Assembly: GCA_031376425.1 (NCBI GenBank)
Contig: JANMDR010000085.1
Location: 1 to 8,864, forward strand
Direction: 5' to 3'
DNA from: JANMDR01 sp031376425
Lineage (GTDB): Bacteria > Pseudomonadota > Gammaproteobacteria > Burkholderiales > Usitatibacteraceae
DNA length: 8,864 nucleotides
The translations under genes were made by a program, and so were the position numbers. The notes under the pieces were generated by a model, which saw only the letters and a program-made list of their open reading frames with translations, was not told where the DNA came from and did not search any database. Below are positions 1 to 5,275 of this stretch, in pieces; within the stretch, counting starts at the first letter, position 1, and each line of letters starts with the position of its first letter.

Positions 1-186
1 AGCAATATCATCCACCTGCCGACAAAATGCATACAACGCCACCGCACGGCTCGCAACCACTCGCGGCAGCACCAAAGAGGCTAAATAAAACGATTTACCA
101 CGGCGTCGCATCAGCGCCGCAAAGTTTGCTGATGGCGTCACAGCAACTGTGGCAGCTTGCAATAAGGTTGAATTAGTGCTTTGCAC
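1..186 (-). CDS. crtB: Phytoene synthase CrtB, N-terminal part, cut by the left window edge
   Basis: Only the first 62 codons are present. The reading frame gives the squalene/phytoene synthase N-terminus: a Lys-Ser-Phe-Tyr-Leu-Ala-Ser block at about residues 31-37 and the start of the first aspartate-rich motif (QVDDIA, residues 57-62), which in this family binds the Mg-diphosphate of the substrate. The family condenses two geranylgeranyl-PP into phytoene, the substrate of the CrtI encoded just upstream. No early ATG exists in this frame; the first in-frame ATG (around residue 26) would cut into the conserved region. I chose the GTG at 186-184 because AAGG (196-193) sits 6 bases upstream of it. 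This makes the gene overlap the end of crtI by 14 bp, implying translational coupling. A TTG at 162-160 is the alternative start. The family is certain; the start is moderately sure. Confidence 0.9.
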   Translation of the reverse strand, partial: MQSTNSTLLQAATVAVTPSANFAALMRRRGKSFYLASLVLPRVVASRAVALYAFCRQVDDIA

Positions 187-1762
187 GCAGCACCTTTTCC
201 AACACTTTGGCCGAGTTAATCACGCCCGGCACACCCGCACCAGGATGCGTACCTGCACCCACAAAATAAAGGTTTTTCAATCCTTCGGCTTTATTGTGAA
301 AGCGAAACCAAGCGGACTGCGTAAATTCAGGTGCAATTGAAAAACCACTGCCGTTAAACGTATTCAAGGTATCGCGAAAGTAGTTGGGCGTATGGTGTGA
401 TGCCGTAAGCAAGCGCTGCCGCAAATCGGGCATCAAGGTAGCCTCAAGACGATCAAACACCCGCTCCTGCAAGGCTGGGCCTTCAATATTCCAATCAAGA
501 TTACTTTGGCAATTTGGCACAGCCACTAAGGCATAAAACGCATCGCAATCAGATGGTGCCATTGCTGAATCTGTGGCTGTCGGGCGATGTAGATAAAGAC
601 TAAAATTTGGTTCAAGCTGATGCTTATCGAATACCGCTGTTAACTCTCGTTCAAACTGACCACCAAACAAAATCGTGTGGTGTTTGATGTTTTCATAGCG
701 CCCCCGTGTGCCAAAAAACACGACAAACAAGCCCATCGAATAATGCATCTTTTTCACACGATCTTGGTGCCAGCGTGGTGATTGCACCTCACCCAACATA
801 TACTGATAAACAAACGGGGGGTCTACATTACATACAACATTATCAGCCGCGATGACTTCGCCATCGGTAAGCAAGACACCACGTATTACGGGCGTCTTCA
901 CCGCATCATCATGAAAGAGTAACTGCGTTACGTCCGCGTTCAAGCGCACACTAATGCCCTCCTCCGCCATCAGCTTTGCTAACGCCGTCACTAAAGCACC
1001 AGTGCCGCCGCGCGCAAACCACACGCCACCGCGCCGCTCAAGAGCATGAATCAAACAATAAATAGATGTGGTTTTAAGTGGATTACCACCTACGAGGAGC
1101 GGATGTACGCTAAAAGCCTGCCGCATCTCGGGGCTTTTTAGATATTTATTTACGAGCTGTGCCACGCTGCGATCGCAACGTAGTTTGAGCATTTGTGGCG
1201 TCGCTTTTAGGAGAGTCCAGATTGAAGCAAACGACACATCAGCAAGCTGCTCGTAGCCGATTTTGTACAATGCTTCAGCATGCGCCAATAAGTTTAAATA
1301 GCCTTGACCATCGCCGCTTGCAAAGGTTTCTGCTTGGCGCACGGTGTCATCTAAATCTGCACCGTAATCTAAAAAACGCCCATCATTAAACTGCATTCGG
1401 TACCACGGCGTAACGGGCAAGAACTGAATGTAATCCTCGCGTTTTTTACCAAATAGCGCGAACAGTTCCGAAAATAATTCGGGTGCCGTAAGCACTGTCG
1501 GCCCCGCATCAAAACTAAAGCCATCCTGCTCCACCACCCGCGCCCGCCCGCCTAAGCTGGCACCGCGCTCTAGCAAGGTCACGCGATGTCCTAGCGCACG
1601 CAGACGCAAGCATGAGGCGATGCCGCCAAAGCCTGCGCCGATAACGATCGAATGGGTGGGCTGCTCTAAATTAGGTGGATGCGATTCAATAAATTGCTGC
1701 ATTGGGTTTAAATAGCTTTCAAAAAATATAGCTACTGCACATGAAAGTGCATTGCTATGCAT
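173..1762 (-). CDS. crtI: Phytoene desaturase CrtI
   Basis: This 529-aa FAD-dependent desaturase is of the bacterial CrtI type, which converts phytoene to lycopene by successive dehydrogenations at the membrane. Near the N-terminus is a Rossmann dinucleotide-binding site GAGFGG (residues 42-47), followed by the ER-G-x-x-LGGRA segment and the FDAGPT motif typical of the family. The C-terminus carries the bacterial phytoene-dehydrogenase signature (residues 497-514, VGAGTHPGAGVPG core). Length is slightly above the usual 490-510 aa. Start: the ATG at 1762-1760 has GAGG five bases upstream. A second ATG at 1702-1700 (residue 21) lies closer to the expected family N-terminus but has no visible Shine-Dalgarno. 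The gene follows crtE after 108 bp and overlaps crtB by 14 bp, so it probably forms an operon with crtB. It appears intact. Function is very sure; the first 20 residues are uncertain. Confidence 0.97.
   Translation of the reverse strand: MHSNALSCAVAIFFESYLNPMQQFIESHPPNLEQPTHSIVIGAGFGGIASCLRLRALGHRVTLLERGASLGGRARVVEQDGFSFDAGPTVLTAPELFSELFALFGKKREDYIQFLPVTPWYRMQFNDGRFLDYGADLDDTVRQAETFASGDGQGYLNLLAHAEALYKIGYEQLADVSFASIWTLLKATPQMLKLRCDRSVAQLVNKYLKSPEMRQAFSVHPLLVGGNPLKTTSIYCLIHALERRGGVWFARGGTGALVTALAKLMAEEGISVRLNADVTQLLFHDDAVKTPVIRGVLLTDGEVIAADNVVCNVDPPFVYQYMLGEVQSPRWHQDRVKKMHYSMGLFVVFFGTRGRYENIKHHTILFGGQFERELTAVFDKHQLEPNFSLYLHRPTATDSAMAPSDCDAFYALVAVPNCQSNLDWNIEGPALQERVFDRLEATLMPDLRQRLLTASHHTPNYFRDTLNTFNGSGFSIAPEFTQSAWFRFHNKAEGLKNLYFVGAGTHPGAGVPGVINSAKVLEKVLRAKH
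193..200 (-). promoter_or_regulatory. Ribosome binding site deciding a GTG start for crtB
   Basis: Inside the last codons of crtI the minus strand reads GGAAAAGG, ending 6 bases before the GTG at 186-184. This is the only convincing Shine-Dalgarno sequence near the beginning of the crtB frame and supports a non-ATG start nested in crtI. Confidence 0.5.
1736..1751. repeat. Short inverted repeat at the 5' end of crtI
   Basis: Five-base arms TGCAC and GTGCA flank ATGAAA. The element lies within the first codons of crtI if the upstream ATG is used, or in the leader if the ATG at 1702 is used. It resembles the TGCA-type repeats found upstream of crtE and rhodopsin 1. Its role is unknown. Confidence 0.35.
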
Positions 1763-1771
1763 TATTGCCTC

Positions 1772-1794
1772 ACATATTCAAAGCTAAAATATGT
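1772..1794. repeat. Inverted repeat in the crtI leader
   Basis: Perfect 7-bp arms ACATATT and AATATGT are separated by 9 bases, just upstream of the crtI ribosome binding site. In mRNA this would be a weak AU-rich hairpin; as DNA it could be an operator downstream of the promoter candidate at 1806-1834. Chance is possible in such AT-rich sequence. Confidence 0.3.
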
Positions 1795-1805
1795 TTAGAT
1801 TCCCT

Positions 1806-1834
1806 AAAATAGGCATTCTTGAGACTATTTGCAA
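1806..1834 (-). promoter_or_regulatory. Candidate sigma-70 promoter for crtI
   Basis: On the minus strand, TTGCAA (1834-1829), a 17-bp spacer and TATTTT (1811-1806) lie in the 108-bp crtE-crtI gap. Transcription would begin near 1799, giving a leader of roughly 37 bases to the crtI ATG. The -35 hexamer is identical to that of the rhodopsin 1 promoter candidate. Both hexamers match consensus at four of six positions, so this is moderate evidence. Read-through from crtE may also express crtI. Confidence 0.4.
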
Positions 1835-1870
1835 AGTATAAAGTAACTAGCGTAAATTCCCACTATTCCG

Positions 1871-2977
1871 CTAATGAAGTTTTGTATTTGCGAGCTTCGT
1901 TGCTAATTTTTGTGCTAATTCCTGCAAGAATGCACCAGCAGAACAAGGCAGCATCTTTGAATGTGCAATCGCCGTCTCAAGATGTTCCTGTGCCAGTGCC
2001 TTGGCCGCGTTGTTGGCGGCCAACTTGATATCCTTTTGAGAGTGGCATGACGCCATCCTATCGCTTTGTTGTTGCTCAAGCAGGAGCACGATATTGCATC
2101 TGGAGTTTGGAGTAGGCGCATTTTTCTCGGCGACAATATTAGCATTCATGAGTGGAGTAAACGATGTTGCCACCGCAGTTCCTCGATCATGTTCAACGTC
2201 GCTAATATCGTCGGCTATCTGATAGCCAAGCGCAAAGGCGTTTGCGGCATTTCTACCAAGGTGCGCATGTTCCGCCATCCCAGCACCGGTAAGAGCTAAT
2301 TCTAGCGGCAGACGAAGCAAGGCACCGGATTTTGCTTGCGCAATTTTTTTGTAATAGCTCAACCATGCCGAGATGTCGTAGCGCTCGGAATTTTGATGGT
2401 TTATAGCCGCCATATTTAAATCAACAAGTTGGCCTTCAACGGCAGCAGCAGTATTGGCATGCATGGTGATTAGTAGCTGGCCAATATATTGCGACTTGCT
2501 AAACGTAGCCAAGGCCGCGTAGGCCGCAGACAACATTAAATCACCGCTGCAAATTGCGGCATTATCGCCGAATCGAAACCAAGCCGTTTCACGACCGCGA
2601 CGGCTAGTATCCCGATCCTGCAAATCATCATGAATCAACGAAGCATTATGTAGAAGTTCCACCGCTGCCGCAATCGTGATGGCATCGGCTTCAGACAAAC
2701 CGAGCGCTACACTGGCATGCAAAGCTAAACGCGCCCGCATCCGTTGGCCGCCCGCTTGCAAATGGTAATAACTCGCGTCACCAGCAGTGGTGGCGAAATC
2801 AGTGCAAGTATAGAACGCTTGCGCAGGCACCAATAAATCGGCTGCAATTGGGCGCACTAGATTAAGCATGCGGGTTTCAACACCTGCTAATAATTCAGAC
2901 ATACGCGAAGCGTTTGGTTGCACAACTGCCCGCAAGATTGGGATATTACGCATGGAATTTACCGCAATTTTAGACAT
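1871..2977 (-). CDS. crtE: Geranylgeranyl diphosphate synthase (polyprenyl synthetase) CrtE
   Basis: This 368-aa trans-isoprenyl diphosphate synthase has both aspartate-rich motifs: DDLQD (residues 117-121) with a following RRG, and DDISD (256-260). It also has the EGQLVDL segment (181-187). The family condenses IPP with allylic diphosphates; the carotenoid context points to geranylgeranyl-PP for CrtB. The IPP-binding block usually written GGKRxR reads GGQRMR here (76-81), with Gln for Lys. The protein is longer than the usual ~300 aa: about 25 extra N-terminal residues and a long tail after the second motif. The start is not firmly fixed, because the ATG at 2977 and a second ATG at residue 9 are each preceded by GCGGTAAA without a strong Shine-Dalgarno, and Met26 is another option. 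It lies downstream of rhodopsin 1, separated by about 100 bp holding a nested inverted repeat. Family is sure; product chain length is inferred. Confidence 0.95.
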   Translation of the reverse strand: MSKIAVNSMRNIPILRAVVQPNASRMSELLAGVETRMLNLVRPIAADLLVPAQAFYTCTDFATTAGDASYYHLQAGGQRMRARLALHASVALGLSEADAITIAAAVELLHNASLIHDDLQDRDTSRRGRETAWFRFGDNAAICSGDLMLSAAYAALATFSKSQYIGQLLITMHANTAAAVEGQLVDLNMAAINHQNSERYDISAWLSYYKKIAQAKSGALLRLPLELALTGAGMAEHAHLGRNAANAFALGYQIADDISDVEHDRGTAVATSFTPLMNANIVAEKNAPTPNSRCNIVLLLEQQQSDRMASCHSQKDIKLAANNAAKALAQEHLETAIAHSKMLPCSAGAFLQELAQKLATKLANTKLH

Positions 2978-3015
2978 GGTTTACCGCGTCGCGATGACTA
3001 CAATTACCACAATTA

Positions 3016-3100
3016 GCATGCAAAAGTGCAGTTCCGTGAACCAGAGAGCTCCGGTTCACGGTGGATAGAAACAAGACCTATTTGGACCCGTTTTGCATGC
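3016..3100. repeat. Nested inverted repeat between rhodopsin 1 and crtE
   Basis: Outer arms are GCATGCAAAA (3016-3025) and TTTTGCATGC (3091-3100), a perfect 10-bp inverted repeat; the right arm lies in the last codons of rhodopsin 1. Inside them is a perfect 9-bp stem, CCGTGAACC (3034-3042) and GGTTCACGG (3053-3061), with a 10-base loop. In minus-strand RNA this would form a strong hairpin after the rhodopsin 1 stop, optionally enclosed by the outer helix. No clean U tract follows the inner stem (only a UUUU after eight bases), so I read it as an attenuator or mRNA-protecting structure rather than a standard terminator. Confidence 0.65.
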
Positions 3101-3905
3101 GATCTGTCTCACTTACGGCAACCATCCAAATAATAATACCGAACGCAATTTTATTTAACACGTCAGCAAGGTTATAGATGATGTTCAGCGCGTTTGCACT
3201 TGCGGCTGGACTGCTTCCAGTAAAGTACCCAAAGAAATAGCCAATTGGATAAATAGCCCAGCCGATAGTTACAATCCAGCGCATTAACTTGAATGCAGAT
3301 TGCACCGCCGGTGGCGCCATTTCAGCGTTCATACGACCAGCTTGGCCTAAGAAAATCTCGTACAAAATAAACGCCCAGCCAGCCATGCCAATGATGAATG
3401 CTGGTAACACAGGCATGTAGCCAGCCTCACCCAAATAACCACCAACTAACATGATTACTGTGCCAATGAGCAAGCGCCAAAACACGCCGCCCGGCACTTT
3501 TGCGATAGCTGACAGCACGAGATAAAACTCGATCATCAGCAATGGCACCGTAATTAGCCAATCAATATATCGAAACACAGTTGGGGATGTACCCGTTGAA
3601 ACCCACACTTCACGCATGTAGAAATAGTGCACTGCAGCAACGAGTGTTACTAAGCCAGAGACGGTGAGGGATGTTTTCCATTTAGCCGAAACGCGATCAC
3701 GTTCAATGAAGAAAAATACCGTGGATGCGATAAGAGCCATAGAAATTAGCCAAAACGAAATGCCCACAAAATCACTAGGATTCAGTACTGCGTTAGACGC
3801 TGCGTGCGCTTGGCTGGATGCGAGGACTGCTGAGGTGGTGACGCTTACTGCGGAGGTGATACGTGCAACTTTGGAACGTAGAAGTTGAGATATTATTGAC
3901 ATCAT
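3078..3905 (-). CDS. Proteorhodopsin-type light-driven proton pump (rhodopsin 1)
   Basis: This 275-aa seven-helix microbial rhodopsin covalently binds retinal and by family pumps protons out of the cell in light. Residues 1-35 form a signal peptide with a likely cut after Ala-His-Ala, as is common in proteorhodopsins. Helix B has the His (H93) that partners the Schiff-base counter-ion. Helix C has D115 (acceptor), T119 and E126 (donor), the DTE pattern of pumps. Leu123 sits at the proteorhodopsin position 105, the green-absorbing type. Helix F has GWAIYP, and the retinal lysine is K252 in helix G (ADVLNK). The position where xanthorhodopsins have the carotenoid-admitting Gly appears to be Phe. 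Start: ATG at 3905 with AGGGAG six bases upstream, preferred over a GTG at 3959 that lacks support. It precedes crtE, whose pathway makes its chromophore. Very sure. Confidence 0.97.
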   Translation of the reverse strand: MMSIISQLLRSKVARITSAVSVTTSAVLASSQAHAASNAVLNPSDFVGISFWLISMALIASTVFFFIERDRVSAKWKTSLTVSGLVTLVAAVHYFYMREVWVSTGTSPTVFRYIDWLITVPLLMIEFYLVLSAIAKVPGGVFWRLLIGTVIMLVGGYLGEAGYMPVLPAFIIGMAGWAFILYEIFLGQAGRMNAEMAPPAVQSAFKLMRWIVTIGWAIYPIGYFFGYFTGSSPAASANALNIIYNLADVLNKIAFGIIIWMVAVSETDRMQNGSK

Positions 3906-3911
3906 GCGGGT

Positions 3912-3917
3912 CTCCCT
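3912..3917 (-). promoter_or_regulatory. Ribosome binding site of rhodopsin 1
   Basis: AGGGAG on the minus strand ends six bases before the first of two adjacent ATGs (3905 and 3902). It fixes the start immediately before the signal peptide and rules out the longer frame that opens with GTG at 3959. Confidence 0.8.
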
Positions 3918-3941
3918 AAAAAAGCATGACTGGTTATGTTC

Positions 3942-3957
3942 GGAGAAATTTTTCTCC
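3942..3957. repeat. Palindrome in the rhodopsin 1 leader
   Basis: GGAGAAATTTTTCTCC is a perfect 7-bp inverted repeat (GGAGAAA / TTTCTCC) with two central bases, 37 bases upstream of the rhodopsin 1 ATG. It could be a protein-binding operator or, in RNA, a six-pair hairpin with a four-base loop close to the ribosome binding site. Confidence 0.5.
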
Positions 3958-3999
3958 ACCTGTCACGATTCCAGTTCGCTCTGTACGCCGCATACTATT

Positions 4000-4017
4000 T
4001 GTGCACTTTGGTGCACA
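4000..4017. promoter_or_regulatory. 18-bp palindrome upstream of rhodopsin 1, candidate operator (TGT-N12-ACA)
   Basis: TGTGCACTTTGGTGCACA has perfect 7-bp arms around TTTG. It fits TGT-N12-ACA, the consensus of the redox/light repressor PpsR/CrtJ that controls pigment genes in purple bacteria. No such regulator is encoded in this window, and the six fixed bases alone are expected by chance about once per 4 kb. The long arms are the stronger evidence. Depending on which promoter is used, it sits in the early leader or between weak -35 and -10 elements (TAGTAT at 3997-3992). In RNA it would be a 7-bp hairpin with loop CAAA. Confidence 0.45.
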
Positions 4018-4042
4018 GAACCCAGATCAACCATGAGTCCCG

Positions 4043-4072
4043 AGTATAAACCAAAAAAAAACGATATTGCAA
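4043..4072 (-). promoter_or_regulatory. Candidate sigma-70 promoter for rhodopsin 1
   Basis: TTGCAA (4072-4067), an 18-bp spacer containing a run of nine T, and TATACT (4048-4043, five of six consensus bases) lie on the minus strand. Transcription would start near 4036 and give a leader of about 130 bases holding both palindromes (4000-4017 and 3942-3957). The -35 overlaps a TGCAAGTGCA repeat (4068-4077), a possible regulator contact. This would let rhodopsin 1 be expressed independently of rhodopsin 2. Confidence 0.5.
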
Positions 4073-4092
4073 GTGCATCTACATTGGGCATC

Positions 4093-4128
4093 AAAAAAAG
4101 TCCGTACCACCATGGCGCAGACCTTTTT
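4093..4128 (-). terminator. Intrinsic terminator after rhodopsin 2
   Basis: Downstream of the rhodopsin 2 stop, the minus strand reads an A-rich arm ending GGTCTG (4128-4118), a 13-base loop and CGGACTTTTTTT (4104-4093). The core GTCTG/CGGAC pairs with one G-U, the A and T runs extend the stem, and seven T follow. This is the classic layout of a Rho-independent terminator, starting about 30 bases after the stop codon. Confidence 0.7.
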
Positions 4129-4158
4129 AGAACCTACAACTCAGGAACAAGACAGAAC

Positions 4159-4899
4159 TTAAATATCAGATAACTGATCCTTTAGAGCACGGTCTTTTGC
4201 GATTTGTTTCGCTGCAAAAAGCGCAATCAGACCAAAACCCACTTTATTGAACAGGTCAGCAAAGTTGTACACTAATTCGCGTACGACCTTCGGTGTATCA
4301 CCGCCGGCTAATAACGCAATGGCAAATCCTAAAGGGTAGATGAGCCAGCCGAAAACAATAAACAATTTCATCTTGCTCAAGGCATCTGAAATCGGACCTA
4401 AGGAATCTTCCTGCGCTTTGGAAACTACGGTATACAAAACACCAGCCACGCCCAAAAATGCTAGGCAGCTGACAAAATAAAAGGCCCATGCAACCATCGG
4501 TTGACCGCCACGGTTCAACATCGTTTCTGCCACATACCCAGTCAAGATCATGATGATATCAGCCACCACTAAAATCGCGATCAATGGTTTGTTTTTATCG
4601 GCACCCAATAACACCGGAAATTTGATCAGCATCAAAGGCGTAGTAATAAGCCAGTCGATATAGCGGAACTCGGTTTGGAAATTCATAACCGAAATCCATT
4701 GTCCATCCAAACCAACCGTTTTTTGCATGATGTAATAATTGAACGCAGCAATACCAACATAACATGCGGCAATGCTGGCCGTTGAGCGGAATTCAGGTGC
4801 GAGAGAATCGCGCTCAAGAATAAAATACAAGGTTGCGGCACACATGCCTATGAAGGTGATGAGGAATGAATACTGCGTCAGAAGCGCCAGACTAACCAT
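4159..4899 (-). CDS. Second microbial rhodopsin with D-T-K helix C motif (rhodopsin 2)
   Basis: This 246-aa seven-helix retinal protein is related to proteorhodopsins. The retinal lysine is K219 in helix G (FADLFNK), helix F has GWLIYP, and helix C has RYIDWLIT. Key positions differ from a standard pump: D82 and T86 are kept, but the donor Glu is K93, a D-T-K pattern known from Exiguobacterium rhodopsin. The counter-ion-partner His of helix B is Asn (N54). Met90 is at the spectral-tuning position, consistent with green absorption. There is no signal peptide. The ungapped alignment places Ser where xanthorhodopsin has its carotenoid-fenestration Gly. Start: ATG at 4899 with TGGGAG five bases upstream; an ATG at 4980 has no ribosome binding site and would add 27 residues absent from the family. 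It is flanked by its own promoter and terminator. Proton pumping is likely but unproven; a sensory role is possible, though no transducer gene is adjacent. Confidence 0.95.
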   Translation of the reverse strand: MVSLALLTQYSFLITFIGMCAATLYFILERDSLAPEFRSTASIAACYVGIAAFNYYIMQKTVGLDGQWISVMNFQTEFRYIDWLITTPLMLIKFPVLLGADKNKPLIAILVVADIIMILTGYVAETMLNRGGQPMVAWAFYFVSCLAFLGVAGVLYTVVSKAQEDSLGPISDALSKMKLFIVFGWLIYPLGFAIALLAGGDTPKVVRELVYNFADLFNKVGFGLIALFAAKQIAKDRALKDQLSDI

Positions 4900-4904
4900 G
4901 ATTA

Positions 4905-4910
4905 CTCCCA
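4905..4910 (-). promoter_or_regulatory. Ribosome binding site of rhodopsin 2
   Basis: TGGGAG on the minus strand, five bases before the ATG at 4899, decides the start in favour of a 246-aa protein over the longer in-frame ATG at 4980. Confidence 0.8.
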
Positions 4911-5042
4911 GAAAATGAATGAAATAAGTGATTGTTTTGCCGAACCAAGCGCAGGGATAAACTGCAAGTTCAAAAAGCATTGCTGCTAGCTTATGTCAAA
5001 TAAACGGTAAAAAGAAGGCTAGCTAATGCTCCGCTACACTTG

Positions 5043-5071
5043 TTCATATGTTGGCCGTCTAGTTATGCCAA
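5043..5071 (-). promoter_or_regulatory. Sigma-70-like promoter for rhodopsin 2
   Basis: On the minus strand, TTGGCA (5071-5066), an exact 17-bp spacer and TATGAA (5048-5043) match the consensus at five and four of six positions. Transcription would start near 5036. This is the best promoter match I found in the window. Confidence 0.6.
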
Positions 5072-5275
5072 AGTAGCGTAAGTGAGATTTATTTGCGCGG
5101 CATTTCTTTAGAAGCGCATTGCTAGTTTTTATATCCACTAAATCCTTATTTTTATGATGGAGATTTATTTTTCCGCAAAATTGATATCACTAAACAGCTT
5201 CTATTCAACCCGTAAAAAATTGGTCGACTAAACATTCAGCTCATCGACAAGCTAAAAAACCAAGGAATACCCATC

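Larger units (their letters stand above)
4900..5275. other. 376-bp divergent intergenic region
   Basis: This AT-rich gap separates rhodopsin 2 (minus) from the unknown gene at 5276 (plus). It holds a good minus-strand promoter (5043-5071), a leader of about 137 bases for rhodopsin 2 with two GCTAGC palindromes (4985-4990 and 5018-5023), and a plus-strand Shine-Dalgarno AAGGAA (5262-5267) for the unknown gene. For the plus-strand promoter I see only a TATGAT (5153-5158) without a convincing -35. No small gene is evident. Confidence 0.6.

Noticed and set aside
3629..3640. Another TGCA-type repeat (TGCACTGCA)
   Set aside because: It lies in the conserved helix B coding sequence of rhodopsin 1 and is explained by codon content.
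3906..3959. Longer rhodopsin 1 frame opening with GTG at 3959
   Set aside because: No ribosome binding site precedes it, the added 18 residues are not signal-peptide-like, and they cover the palindrome at 3942-3957. The ATG at 3905 has a strong AGGGAG.
3904..4173. 89-codon plus-strand open frame across the rhodopsin 1 upstream region
   Set aside because: It has no protein-like features, and it covers promoter, palindrome and terminator elements that read better on the minus strand.
4900..4980. Longer rhodopsin 2 frame opening with ATG at 4980
   Set aside because: There is no Shine-Dalgarno before it, whereas the ATG at 4899 has TGGGAG at ideal spacing and gives the usual rhodopsin N-terminus.
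4994..4999. Perfect -35 hexamer TTGACA on the minus strand before rhodopsin 2
   Set aside because: Only a T-rich stretch, not a recognisable -10, lies 16-18 bases downstream. The 5043-5071 promoter is a better pair.
5153..5158. TATGAT as a plus-strand -10 for the 5276 gene
   Set aside because: No -35 of even moderate quality lies 16-18 bases upstream, so it is mentioned only in the intergenic entry.
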